NCBI GenBank assembly: GCA_963704585.1
Contig: OY969919.1
Location: 3,286,001 to 3,350,000 of the forward strand
DNA: 64,000 nt
Origin: Bog-756 sp963704585
Lineage (GTDB): Bacteria; Actinomycetota; Acidimicrobiia; Acidimicrobiales; RAAP-2
Direction: 5' to 3'
Shown: positions 25,912 through 35,643 of the stretch, piece by piece
Position numbering within the stretch: the first letter of the stretch is position 1
Layout: each line of letters starts with the position of its first letter
Notes under the pieces: model-generated
What the model was told of the DNA's origin: nothing
The model's database searches: none
The model's input: only the letters and a program-made list of their open reading frames with translations
Program-made: the position numbers and the translations under genes

Positions 25912-26781
25912 ATGAGTGACGTCGACGCCATCCGTTGCATGGCGAGCGAGCACGACCTCGAATTCGTCGACTTGACAACGTATGGCGTCGATCGCGGTGC
26001 GGGAGAGATCCTCTCCGCCGACCTGGCACGTCGTCATCACATGGTGGCGATCAAGCGGAAGTTCGGCACACCCGTCATCGCGACATCCGATCCGGACGAC
26101 CTCTACGCGCAGGACTCGGTCCGCGCGTCGCTCGGACGCGACTTCATCTCCGTCGTCGCTTCACGGGAACAGATCAGCGACTACATCGACCAGCTCTTCG
26201 GGACCGAGATGGACGTCGACGACGCGCCAGTGGCTGACCTCGGTCGACCGGAGTGGCTGGACGACGGCCCGGACGGGTCATCACTCGGCTCCGACACAAT
26301 CGAGGAAGGTACTTCCCCGGAGAGCGAGCTCGACGAATCGCCGTCCGAATCCTTCGATCCCGACCGCGAGCTGACCGAAGTCGTCGCAGACGAGCTCGCG
26401 CTGCTCGACGACCTTCCCGATCTGCGATCGGAGGATGCCGAGGTCGACGGTGAACCGCAAGCAACGCTCGAGCCGGAGACCCCCTCCGAATCGCCGTCGT
26501 CGGGTGGGCGGCGCGGCAAGAAGGGTGATCGCAAGGGCAAGTCCAGCGCGCCCCCCGAAGAGACGAAGGTCGTCGTCGACGAGGCGGTCACCGGCTGGCA
26601 GGAGCTCGAGGTCGAAGCACCCGAGCTCGAGGTGTCGGCCGATGCTGCAGACGGAGCCGGAGTTCACCCTGAGGACGCAGCTCCCGGAGAGCTCGACATG
26701 CTCGCAGCCTCGGTCGGCTCCTCGGTCGCGGACGGAACGGTCCACGACGACGTAGACGGCGCCGATCGATCCAGTCGATGA
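25912..26781 (+). CDS. pilB: PilB N-terminal region: MshEN-like domain and acidic linker
   Basis: About 289 residues. Residues 1-100 resemble an MshEN domain (LEFVDLTTYGV, ARRHHMVAIKRKFGTPVIATSDPDDL, VVASREQISDYIDQLFG), the cyclic-di-GMP-binding or nucleotide-sensing module of PilB-type ATPases. The rest is an acidic linker with a Lys-rich patch (GRRGKKGDRKGK). Its stop overlaps the next ATG (ATGA). A third frame between reads PIDPVDELSMRYEADRSL, which looks coding, so this and the next gene are probably one pilB split by two indels near 26755-26830. I chose ATG 25912 from the promoter position; ATG 25771 is also open. Confidence 0.65.
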   Translation: MSDVDAIRCMASEHDLEFVDLTTYGVDRGAGEILSADLARRHHMVAIKRKFGTPVIATSDPDDLYAQDSVRASLGRDFISVVASREQISDYIDQLFGTEMDVDDAPVADLGRPEWLDDGPDGSSLGSDTIEEGTSPESELDESPSESFDPDRELTEVVADELALLDDLPDLRSEDAEVDGEPQATLEPETPSESPSSGGRRGKKGDRKGKSSAPPEETKVVVDEAVTGWQELEVEAPELEVSADAADGAGVHPEDAAPGELDMLAASVGSSVADGTVHDDVDGADRSSR

Positions 26782-28727
26782 GCTGTCGATGCGGTACGAG
26801 GCCGACAGGTCACTCACTCGAGCCCGCGACGAGCTTGCTCCCCACGTTCGGCGGCGAACCGTTCGCAAGCGAGGAGTTCGACGCGCTTGCGCGGTCGGTG
26901 GAGGTGCATGGGACCACCGAGGATGATTCGACAGCAGAGGCAGCTGATCTGGTGTCAGAGGCCGTCGCAACCTTCCAGGAGCAGCACGCAGACGAATGGC
27001 AGCCCATGGAGGGTGGCGAAGAGGACTCCGCCACTGCAGGATTCCCACCGCTCGCGAAGGTGCTGGTCGACGGAGGCCGTGTCTCGCTCGAGGAGATGCA
27101 GGAGGTGCTCAGGGAGCACGAACGGACCGGTCAGAGCTTCGCTCGGATCCTCACGGAGAAGAAGCTGGTCACCGAGGCCGACCTCATGTGGGGCATGGCC
27201 GAGGAGATGGGCCTCGAGTTCGTCGATCTCGATACCGTCGGCGTCGACTTGACCGAAGCCGGCGCGATTCCCGAAGCGACCGCGCGGCACCACAACGTCA
27301 TCGTGATCGCGAACGACAACGGGACACCGGTGGTCGCCGCGTCGAATCCGACCGACGTCTTCGCGATGGACGACCTCCGCACCATCATGGGGCGCAACTT
27401 CATCGTGGTCGTCGCGACGAGATCACAGATCTCGGCGTACATCGGTCGGATCTTCAACAGCGGCGGCGACGCTGCGGACATGGCCATGGAAGCGTCGCTC
27501 GGCTTCGACGGGACCGAGCGGGACAGCGGCGTCGACGATATCCAGGCGATCACCGAAGAGGCGCCCATCGTCCGGTACGTGAATCTCCTGATCCTCCAGG
27601 CGCTGAACGAGCGTGCCTCGGACATCCACGTCGAGCCGACCGGCAACGAGCTGCGCATCCGCTACCGGATCGACGGTGTCCTCCACGACGTCTCCACCGC
27701 ACCGAGGGCGATCGCCTCAGCGGTGACGACACGCCTCAAGGTGATGGCGGACATGAACGTCGCTGAGCACCGGATCCCACAGGACGGCCGGATCTCCCTC
27801 AACGTCGGGGCCAAGGGCATCGATCTCCGGATGGCAACGCTGCCGACGATCCACGGCGAGAAGGTCGTCATGCGGGTCCTCGACAAGTCGAGCGTGGTGC
27901 TCGGCTTCTCCGATCTCGGCTTCGACGACGATCTGCTCCACACCTACGAGGGCATCTACACGAAGCCGTACGGCACGATCCTCGTGACCGGGCCGACGGG
28001 TTCTGGCAAGTCGACGACCTTGTACACCACCCTCACGGCGCTCAACTCGCCGGAGAAGAACATCATCACGGTCGAGGACCCGGTCGAGCTGCAGCTGAAG
28101 GGCGTCAACCAGGTGCAGCTCAACATCAAGGCCGGCCTCACCTTCGCGTCCGCCCTCAAGTCGATCCTCCGGTCCGACCCCGACATCGTCCTGGTCGGCG
28201 AGATCCGTGACAAGGAGACGGCGGTCATCTCCATCGAGGCGGCGCTCACCGGACACATGGTCCTCGCCACCCTCCACACCAACAGTGCGGCATCGACGCC
28301 GATGCGCCTGGTCGAGATGGGCCTCGAACCGTTCCTCGTCACCTCGGCACTCTCCGGCGTCCTGGCCCAACGCCTCGCCCGTCGGCTGTGCACCCACTGC
28401 AAGGAGGCCTACGAGCCCACCGAGGCCGACATCTCGTCTGCCGGCTGGACCCTCGAAGAGGTCGAGCTCGCAGGGGGCATTTCCAAGGTCTATCGATCGA
28501 CTGGCTGTTCGGCTTGCTCCAACACCGGCTATCGGGGTCGTAAAGCTTTGGCCGAATTGATGCCGATGACAGAAGAGATCGAACGCATGATCATCGAAGG
28601 AGGATCCGTGGAAGAGATCCACAAGGTCGCCGTGAGTCAGGGGATGCTCACGCTTCGACAGAGCGGGCTGCGCAAGGCCATCGAGGGCGAGACGACTCTC
28701 GAAGAGGTACTGCGGGTGGTGGCATGA
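26778..28727 (+). CDS. pilB: PilB type IV pilus extension ATPase
   Basis: 649 residues in the open frame. After an acidic start, an MshEN domain (VLVDGGRVSLEEMQEVL to VVVATRSQISAYIGRIF) and then the full secretion ATPase: ASDIHVEP, RYRIDGVLHD, Walker A GPTGSGKSTTLYT, Asp box ITVEDPVE, Walker B DPDIVLVGEIRD, and the tetracysteine zinc site (CTHC and CSAC) that separates PilB from PilT. It powers pilin polymerisation through PilC. The first 40 or so residues are doubtful because of the frame problem with the preceding gene. The stop overlaps the next start. Confidence 0.9.
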   Translation: MSCRCGTRPTGHSLEPATSLLPTFGGEPFASEEFDALARSVEVHGTTEDDSTAEAADLVSEAVATFQEQHADEWQPMEGGEEDSATAGFPPLAKVLVDGGRVSLEEMQEVLREHERTGQSFARILTEKKLVTEADLMWGMAEEMGLEFVDLDTVGVDLTEAGAIPEATARHHNVIVIANDNGTPVVAASNPTDVFAMDDLRTIMGRNFIVVVATRSQISAYIGRIFNSGGDAADMAMEASLGFDGTERDSGVDDIQAITEEAPIVRYVNLLILQALNERASDIHVEPTGNELRIRYRIDGVLHDVSTAPRAIASAVTTRLKVMADMNVAEHRIPQDGRISLNVGAKGIDLRMATLPTIHGEKVVMRVLDKSSVVLGFSDLGFDDDLLHTYEGIYTKPYGTILVTGPTGSGKSTTLYTTLTALNSPEKNIITVEDPVELQLKGVNQVQLNIKAGLTFASALKSILRSDPDIVLVGEIRDKETAVISIEAALTGHMVLATLHTNSAASTPMRLVEMGLEPFLVTSALSGVLAQRLARRLCTHCKEAYEPTEADISSAGWTLEEVELAGGISKVYRSTGCSACSNTGYRGRKALAELMPMTEEIERMIIEGGSVEEIHKVAVSQGMLTLRQSGLRKAIEGETTLEEVLRVVA

Positions 28728-30394
28728 GCCCGGTCACGGCGGAGTCGAGGGTCGAGTGGTCGAGCCGGCTCGCACGCGCCCTGGTGGAGGGCGGCTATGA
28801 GTCGGAGTCGAACCTCGCGCCACTCGTCGCCGAAGCGCGCGCCACCGACCAATCGCTCGCCTCACTGCTGATCAGCCGGAAACTGGCGATTCCGGCGGTC
28901 GTCGTCGGCGCGCTCGCTCATCTCACCCAGCTTCCCGCCGTCGATCTCGCGGCGATCGAACCGTCGGCCGAAGCGAAGACGGCTCTTCCGCCCGAGGTCG
29001 GCCGCGAGTACAGCGCGGTCGGACTCCAGCTCGACGGAAACGTCCTGGCCGTGGCCTTCGGAGAGCCGCCGACGCCACCGGACGTCGAGTCGCTCGCATC
29101 GCGTATCGGCCACCGGGTGAACCCGGTCCTCGCCGATCCGATCCTCGTTACCCGGATGCTCGAGGACTCGGCCCAGACGATCCCACCGCCGCCAGGTGCT
29201 CCGTCTCCGGGTCCGGCCCCTACGTCGCCGCTGGTCGACGAGCCACCGGTCCAGGTGGGCATGAAGAACAGCGAGATGGTCGAGCGGCTCCTCGAACAGG
29301 GCATGGCGGTACCGGCCACGAACAGCGACATGCCGCTGCACATCGACGACCTACTCCGATATGCGGTCTCGGTCGGGGCATCCGACCTTCATCTGACTGC
29401 GGAGATGCCCGGGACGATCCGCCTGCACGGTGCACTCCGTCAGATCGAGGGCTGCCCAGTGCTGGACAACGAGACCATCCGGGACATGGTCTTCGGCATC
29501 CTGCCGGCATCGCAGCGCGAGCGGTTCGAGGAGGAGCACGAGCTCGACACGTCCCACTCGATCGCGGGCGTGGGTCGCTTCCGTGTCAACGTCTCGCTCC
29601 AACGCGGCACGATCGCCGCCGCCCTTCGACCGATCCCTCACGAGATGCCGGTCTTCGACACGCTCGGAATGCCCGAGTCGGTGAAGGAGTTCACGGATCT
29701 GCGCCGAGGGCTCGTGCTGGTCACCGGACCGACGGGTTCCGGCAAGTCGACGACCCTCGCATCGCTCGTCGACATCATCAACCGGACCAAGCCGCTGCAC
29801 ATCGTGACCGTGGAGGATCCGATCGAATTCCTTCACGATCACAAGCGCTCGATCATCACGCAGCGGGAGGTCGGCGAGGACACCGATTCGTTCGCGGAGG
29901 CACTGCGGCGGGTGCTCCGCCAGGACCCCGACGTCATCCTGGTCGGCGAGCTCCGTGACCTCGAGACCATCTCGATGGCACTGACCGCGGCGGAGACGGG
30001 CCACCTTGTCTTCGGGACGCTGCACACGCAGGACGCACCTCAGACCATCGACCGCGTCATCGATGTCTTCCCGACCAACCAGCAGGAGCAGATCCGGGTC
30101 ATGCTGGCAGCGACGCTCGAAGGCGTCGTCACCCAGCAACTGGTCGTCAACGCTGAGGGGACCGGTCGGGTGCCTTGCGCGGAAGTGCTCGTCTGCACAT
30201 CTGCCGTGCGGAACCTGATCCGCCTCTCCAAGACGCACCAGATCTACTCGCTCATGCAGGTCGGTGCATCCTTCGGCATGCAGACGATGGACCAGGGACT
30301 GGCGAAGCTCGTGAAGGACGGCGTGATCTCCGAAGCGATCGCTTACGACCGTTCGCAGAACGAGGAAGACCTCCGCAACCACCTGAACACGTGA
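28724..30394 (+). CDS. PilT-like ATPase with N-terminal MshEN-type domain
   Basis: A 556-residue ATPase, about 180 residues longer than the other PilT here. Residues 1-150 look like an MshEN-type domain (ARALVEGGYESESNLAPLV, LSRLAIP-like SRKLAIPAVVVGALAHLTQLPAVDL), followed by a Pro-rich linker. The PilT core follows: GASDLHLTAEMPGTIRLHG, Walker A GPTGSGKSTTL, EDPIEFLHDHKR, DPDVILVGELRD and ETGHLVFGTLHTQDA; no zinc cysteines. It is likely a second retraction motor or a PilU-like helper. The ATG overlaps the pilB stop, and pilC follows after 34 bases. Confidence 0.88.
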   Translation: MSPVTAESRVEWSSRLARALVEGGYESESNLAPLVAEARATDQSLASLLISRKLAIPAVVVGALAHLTQLPAVDLAAIEPSAEAKTALPPEVGREYSAVGLQLDGNVLAVAFGEPPTPPDVESLASRIGHRVNPVLADPILVTRMLEDSAQTIPPPPGAPSPGPAPTSPLVDEPPVQVGMKNSEMVERLLEQGMAVPATNSDMPLHIDDLLRYAVSVGASDLHLTAEMPGTIRLHGALRQIEGCPVLDNETIRDMVFGILPASQRERFEEEHELDTSHSIAGVGRFRVNVSLQRGTIAAALRPIPHEMPVFDTLGMPESVKEFTDLRRGLVLVTGPTGSGKSTTLASLVDIINRTKPLHIVTVEDPIEFLHDHKRSIITQREVGEDTDSFAEALRRVLRQDPDVILVGELRDLETISMALTAAETGHLVFGTLHTQDAPQTIDRVIDVFPTNQQEQIRVMLAATLEGVVTQQLVVNAEGTGRVPCAEVLVCTSAVRNLIRLSKTHQIYSLMQVGASFGMQTMDQGLAKLVKDGVISEAIAYDRSQNEEDLRNHLNT

Positions 30395-30428
30395 ACGTGC
30401 GCGTGACGAACTGAGGAATCGGGGCATC

Positions 30429-31659
30429 GTGGCAGTCACATTCGATTACAAGGTGCGGGACCGGTCGGGCGGACTGGTCGAGGGCCAGCTCGAGGGCGAC
30501 AACATGGCGCTCGTCGTCCGGCGGCTGCGCGAGATGGGCTACATGCCGATCTCGGTCACCCCCAAGTCGGCAGTCAATCTCAAGACAGAGATCAAGATCC
30601 CCGGCATCACGGACCGGATCAAGCTGCGCGAGATCGCGGTCGTCACCCGGCAGCTCTCCACGATGGTCGACTCGGGCCTCTCCGTCGTCCGGTCTCTCGG
30701 GATTCTCGAGGCACAGGTCGAGAACCCGGCCCTCGCGCGGATCCTGACCGAAGTCCGCCTCGATCTCGAGCACGGCTCGTCGCTCTCGGCCGCCTGCGCC
30801 AAGCATCCGAAGGCCTTCTCGCACTTGTTCTGCACCCTCGTGCAGGCCGGCGAGGTGGGCGGGAACCTCGACGAGGTGCTCGGTGGCCTCGCCAGCACGA
30901 TCGAGAACCAAGCGCAGCTCAACCGCACCATCCGCTCAGCGATGACCTATCCGGCCGTCGTGCTCAGCGTGATGGTGATCATCTTCTCCGCAATGATCAT
31001 CTTCATCGTTCCGGTGTTCCAGAATCTCTTCACCTCGTTGGGTGGAAAACTGCCCCTACCGACCCGGATCCTCATCAAGATCTCGGAGATCATGACGAGC
31101 CCGATGATCCTGGTGGTGATCGCCGTCATCGTCGGGTCGATCATCGGGGTCCGGAAGTGGATCGCCACGGACGAGGGTCGGAAGCGGTGGGACCGGTGGA
31201 TGCTCAAGCCGCCGGTATTCGGGCCGCTGTTCCACAAAGTCGCGCTCGCCCGTGTCACCAACACACTCGCGTCGCTGATCAGCTCTGGGGTGCCGATCCT
31301 CGAGTCCCTCGACATCTGCGCGGACACCGCTGGTAACCGCACCGTCGGCGACGTCCTACTCGAGGCGAAGAACGGCGTCCGGGAGGGCCGCCCGTTGGCC
31401 GATCCGCTTCGAGAGCACGAGGACGTCATTCCGACGCTCGTGGTGCAGATGATCGAGGTCGGTGAACAGACCGGTGCACTCGATTCGATGCTCATGAAGG
31501 TCGCCGCAGTTCTACGACCAGGAGGTCGAGGTGACGGTGAATAACCTGACCGCACTCCTCGAACCACTTCTGACCGTCGTGATGGGCATCGGCGTCGGCA
31601 TGATGGTCATCTCGCTCTATCTTCCGATGTTCGATTACATCAAACTCATCCACAACTAA
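30429..31659 (+). CDS. pilC: PilC inner-membrane platform protein, frameshifted near its end
   Basis: About 409 residues when repaired. Two GspF/PilC cytoplasmic domains (VTRQLSTMVDSGLSVVRSLGIL and NTLASLISSGVPILESLDIC) and membrane segments around VVLSVMVIIFSAMIIFIVPVF and MILVVIAVIVGSIIGV. Near 31509 one extra base sends the frame to an early stop at 31544; the shifted frame continues FYDQEVEVTVNNLTALLEPL and a last membrane segment to the TAA at 31657. Without that segment the protein would lose its third helix. GTG start. Confidence 0.85.
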
Positions 31660-31786
31660 TCGCAAATCAACACGCGGACCGTTCCGGGACGCAGCGGAGG
31701 ATGAGGACCGTGAAGGGCAACGATGACGCGCCTTCGGATACGAGCTTCCTGCCTGTATCTGGCGCACGTTTTCCAAGAAGATCCGC

Positions 31787-31814
31787 TAAAGATCCCGCGA
31801 TTCGTTGACGATGA
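31787..31814 (+). promoter_or_regulatory. Sigma-28-like promoter of the pilin gene
   Basis: TAAAG (31787-31791), 15 bases, GACGATGA (31807-31814). A transcript from here would have about 60 bases before the ATG and would include the hairpin at 31821-31843. Confidence 0.5.
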
Positions 31815-31820
31815 AGTCTC

Positions 31821-31843
31821 CAGACACCTGCGTTAGGTGTCTG
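31821..31843 (+). promoter_or_regulatory. Hairpin in the pilin 5' leader
   Basis: CAGACACCT-GCGTT-AGGTGTCTG, a perfect 9-bp stem with a 5-base loop, at the start of the predicted transcript and 37 bases before the ATG. It could stabilise the message or control translation. The rest of the gap 31660-31879 shows no gene. Confidence 0.5.
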
Positions 31844-31879
31844 CGGATTGATGCATCCATAATCACGAGGAGGCAGGAC

Positions 31880-32510
31880 ATGTTTTCATCCGTTATCGAG
31901 CGCCTGAACGACAGGCGTGATGCTGCGGGAGACGCGGAGAGCTGATGCAGGTTTCACCCTCATCGAGCTCATGGTCGTCCTGCTCATCCTGGCCATTCTG
32001 TTGGCGATCGCCATTCCGACGTTCCTCGGGGTGACGAAGTCGGCGAACGACCGGGCCGTGCAGTCGAACCTGAACACCGCGTTCGTGAATGCCAAGTCGG
32101 CGTTCCAGTCCAACAGCCAGTCGTATGCAGCGTCGGCCGGTCTGGTCGCTGCGCTGACGTCGGCTGAGCCGAGCCTGTCGTTCATCACGGGCGCAACAGC
32201 GCTGACGTCGGGCACAGCACAGAGCACGATCAGCGTGACCACGTCTGCTGACGGGTATGCAGTGATCCTGGCCGGTCTGGCCAAGGGCACCGGCAACTGT
32301 TGGTACATCGTCGATAACACGCAGACGGAGACCGGTACGGCCCCGTGGAGCAATGCGAGCACCACGGTCCCGACCGCCCCGGGCACGTGGTACGGCGAGT
32401 GGAAGAACATCACCGGTAGCGCACCGACGTGCGATGCCGTCACGATGCCGACCGGTACGAGCGGGACCAACTACCTGTACCAGAGCACCAACGGGTTCCC
32501 GACGCTGTAA
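31880..32510 (+). CDS. pilA: Type IV major pilin, leader in a shifted frame
   Basis: A pilin of about 200 residues. The class III signal is unmistakable: DAG followed by FTLIELMVVLLILAILLAIAIPTF, with the Gly before the cleavage point and Glu at +5. A C-terminal Cys pair (NCWYIVD and PTCDAV) fits a pilin disulfide loop. A strong ribosome-binding site (GAGGAGG) precedes ATG 31880, whose frame reads MFSSVIERLNDRRDAAG and stops at 31945. Removing one base near 31943 joins it to DAGFTLIE, giving a leader of about 24 residues. The alternative is the ATG at 31917 with a short leader (MLRETRRADAG) but no good ribosome site. GC content is lower than in neighbours. Confidence 0.85.
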
Positions 32511-32572
32511 CCGGCACCACACGGAACTGTGATGGCGGACACCCCGCCACCACAGAGACGCCAGACAACGCA

Positions 32573-32604
32573 GAAGCGCCCCCTCTTTCGGGAGGGGGCG
32601 CTTC
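32573..32604 (+). terminator. Rho-independent-type terminator after the pilin gene
   Basis: GAAGCGCCCCCTC and GAGGGGGCGCTTC form a perfect 13-bp stem around TTTCGG, 62 bases after the pilin stop. No long T tract, as is usual in high-GC actinobacteria. Confidence 0.75.
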
Positions 32605-32663
32605 GCACTGTGAGCAGCCGAAGAATTCCTCAGTACGAGCGCCGGGTCTGCCGAAGAGAGGGA

Positions 32664-34160
32664 ATGGCCGTGGCACAAGCTGACCAAGGGGTGCTCGTCA
32701 CCGGCCGTCCGCCGACCCGGCCTGCAGGGTCAGGACCGATGCGACGGTTCTCAGGTGAGCGCGAACAGCTCTTCTCACGCCGTCGGTGGCCGATCCTCCT
32801 CACCGGGGTGGTCCTCATCACCGGCATGGTGTTCATGCTCGGGTGGTTCCCGGTCGTTCATGCATCAGAGCGGTTGGGACACCGGCGGCGACATGTGGGG
32901 GATCTTCCGCGGAGCCCACTACATCGGTTGGGGCTTCCTCGGTGGCGTCTACGACCCTTCCACCGGCGTGAATTCGTTTCCGGGGATCGAGATCCTCCTC
33001 GCGCCCCTCGCCATGCTTTCGTCACACCTGGGTCTGAGTGAGTCGTTCCCACCGTTCTTCATTGCGCATCCGAGGCGGCCGCTCCTGCTCGGCCCGATCG
33101 AACTTCTGCTCGCCGCCACAGTGCTCTTTCCCGTCGACGCACTCGCCGAGCGGTTTGGTGTGTTGCCCGCCCGACGTCAATCGCTTCTCTGCGTCGTCGT
33201 CGCGGTCCTCGCTTGGCCCATGGCCGCGATCTGGGGCCACGCGGAGGACTGTATCGCAATCACCTTCGCGCTCTACTCGATGCTTGCCATATTCGATGAA
33301 CGGTGGGTCCGATCCGGCTGGCTCTTCGGGTTCGCGTTGGTGTTCCAGCCGCTGGTCGTCATGACGCTCCCCTTGCTCATCGCGGTCGTCGCCCCAGGGC
33401 AAGCGACTGCTCACCATCGTGCGTTCGGTCGCGCTTTCGGGCGCCGTCGTCGTGATCGCGTTCTTGAGCGACGCCGCCGATGCGTACCGCTCGATCGTCC
33501 AGCAGCCGACGCCGCCGTCGATCAACCATCCGACTCCTTGGGTTTCGATCGCTCCGCATGTGGGCGATGTGATCGTATCGCTCGGTGGCGGCGGCACGCC
33601 TCACCGATTCGCCGGCGGGCGATTCGTCACCTTCCGATCGTCGGACATGCGCAGTCGGACCTTCTCGTCTCCGGCGGCGCAGGCCGGGCCGTGGAGGCGT
33701 TGCTTGCGGTGCTGATCGGTGCTCTATGCGTGGCGCCGGCCCCCGACGCCCGTCGGGACTGTTCTGGCTGGTCGCGGCCTGTCTCGGGATGCGCTGCATC
33801 TTCGAGGCGGTGATGACGCCCTACTACCTCGTCCCGCCCTCATCCTTGCGATGGCGGCGGCGTCGATCCGTCCGACCCGGCACTTCCTAGGCCGCCGTGC
33901 TGATCGCGCTCGAGACGACGGTCTTCGCCTACCACTACCTTTCCCCATGGGCGTGGTGGCTCCCGGTCGTCGCCGGGGCGATCGCCGTTCTGGCACTCGG
34001 TTACCCGGGAAGAGCGGCGTTCGACCCTCGGCCGATCCGGGCCGGTGACCTTCGGTTCCGATCGCGGATGGAGGCAGCGGGTCCATCGCTCGGCGAGCGC
34101 CGCGAGGACGAGCATGCGACCCATGGCGACCTCGCCGGCTGCACGGTGCCCACCGGCTAA
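32664..34160 (+). pseudogene. Multi-pass membrane protein, GT87-like, broken by about six frameshifts
   Basis: Membrane-protein sequence runs through all three frames: WPILLTGVVLITGMVF, then GWDTGGDMWGIFRGAHYIGWG, WGHAEDCIAITFALYSML, LLTIVRSVALSGAVVVIAFL, VEALLAVLIGALCV, SGLFWLVAACLGMRCIFEA, and WAWWLPVVAGAIAVLALGYPGRAAF. The switches fall near 32865, 33395, 33630, 33755, 33838 and 33890. The order and the Trp-Gly-His-Glu-Asp motif recall polyprenol-phosphate-dependent glycosyltransferases of the GT-C/GT87 kind, which could modify pilins or the envelope; this is a guess. ATG 32664 has GAGAGG upstream. It is either a decayed gene or a badly sequenced one. Confidence 0.55.
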
Positions 34161-34168
34161 CCGCAGGA

Positions 34169-35537
34169 CTACAGCGGCCCGACCGTGTGCTTCCGGCCCG
34201 GGTAACTGCTCGCGCATGGTCTCGAGCGCGCCGAGGGCCTCGGCGACCACCGCACGTGTCCGCGCCGGCTCGATCACCGCGTCGACGAAGCCGCGCTCGG
34301 CCGCCTGCCACGGCGTGAGGTGGCGCTCGGTGTACTCGTCCCGGAGGGCGGCCCACTGCGAAGGGTCGGCGCGCCGGTGGAGGATCTGCACCGCTCCCTC
34401 CGCGCCCATGACCGCGATCTCGGCGGAGGGCCAGGCGAAGCACAGGTCGTTGCCGAGCCCCTTCGAGTCCATGACGATGTACGCCCCCCCGAAGGCCTTG
34501 CGGAGGATCACGCAGATGCGCGGGACGGTGGCCTCGGCGTAGGCAAACGCGAGCTCGGCGCCGTGGCGGATCATGCCGCGCCACTCGAGGTCCTTCCCCG
34601 GCAGGAACCCCGGCGTGTCGACGAGGGTCACGATCGGCACGTTGAAGGCGTCGCAGCACCGGACGAAGCGCGCCGCCTTCTGCGACGCGGCGATGTCGAG
34701 CGTGCCCGCGAGCGCCTGGGGCTGGTTGGCCACGAACCCGACCGTCCTCCCGTCGATCCGGCCGAATCCGGTCACGAGCTGCGGTGACCATCGGGTCCAG
34801 AGCTCGGTCACGTCGTGGTCGTCGGCGAGCGCAGCTGCGACGTGGCGCACGTCATAGGAGCTCGTCGCCTTCGCCGGGATGATCGCCTCGAGCTCGGGCA
34901 CCTCGCGCTCGACCGTGTCGTCACCCGGCGCCCGCGGCGGGAGCTCGTCGGTGTGCGCGGGAAGGAGCCCCAGCAGATGGGCCACGAGATCGAGGGCGTC
35001 CGCCTCGGTCGCGATCTCGACGGCGCAGAGGCCGCTCGAACGGGCGTGCATGGCGGTGCCCCCGAGCTGGTGGACGCCGAGGCGGACGCCGGTGAACTCC
35101 TCGACCATCGCCGGACCGGACACGAATGCGAACGCGTCGCTCGTCATCAGCACCAGGTCGCAGAGTCCGAGCAGGAGGGCCGGACCCGAGAGCGCGGGCC
35201 CGGTGACCACGGCGACGACCGGGACCCTGCCCGAGCACGCGGACACGGCGCGCGCGGCGCGGCCCCACCCGTGCAGGGAGACCACGCCCTCGGAGACGTC
35301 GGCGCCACTCGTCGCGAGGACGAGCACCAGCGGGATCCGCAGGGACGCCGCCGACCGTGCCGCCTCCGTGATGGTCGTGCCGTCCTCGTAACCGAGGGCG
35401 CCCCGGCGGTCGGTCGACACCGACCGCACCACCATCGCCGGCCGGTCCCCGAGCAGTTCGGCACCGGCCCGGACGGTGCCGCCGACCAGGCGGCGGAAGG
35501 TGGGCACGGGGGGAGCGGCGGTCACTTCGACGGTCAC
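34169..35537 (-). CDS. Acyl-CoA carboxylase carboxyltransferase (beta) subunit, frameshifted at the C-terminus
   Basis: About 455 residues with two crotonase-fold carboxyltransferase halves. C-terminal half: PQALAGTLDIAASQKAARFVRCCDAF, VDTPGFLPGKDLEWRGMIRHGAELAFAYAEA, RKAFGGAYIVMDSKGLGNDLCFAWPSAEIAVMG, typical of propionyl-/acetyl-CoA carboxylase beta subunits, which transfer carboxyl from biotin to acyl-CoA. The open frame runs on to 33840 without family similarity. Dropping one G in CCCGGG near 34199 gives the expected ending GRKHTVGPL and a stop at 34169. Substrate (propionyl- or acetyl-CoA) not resolved; propionyl-CoA from the Ltp2 reaction would be a fitting source. Confidence 0.82.
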
Positions 35538-35643
35538 GGGGCCATGCTACGAATCCGTGACCGCGGCGGTGCGCCATCTCGGCGACGGCCCGCCGACGAC
35601 GGCCGCCGACGGCGGCCGGAGCCGTCGCCCGGGCCGCGGGGCC

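Noticed and set aside
25770..25912. Possible cyclic-di-GMP or cobalamin riboswitch before pilB (GGGAATCAGGTTCAATC looks vaguely B12-like)
   Set aside because: The conserved cores (GGCAAA and GACGCAAAGCC for GEMM, full B12 box) are missing.
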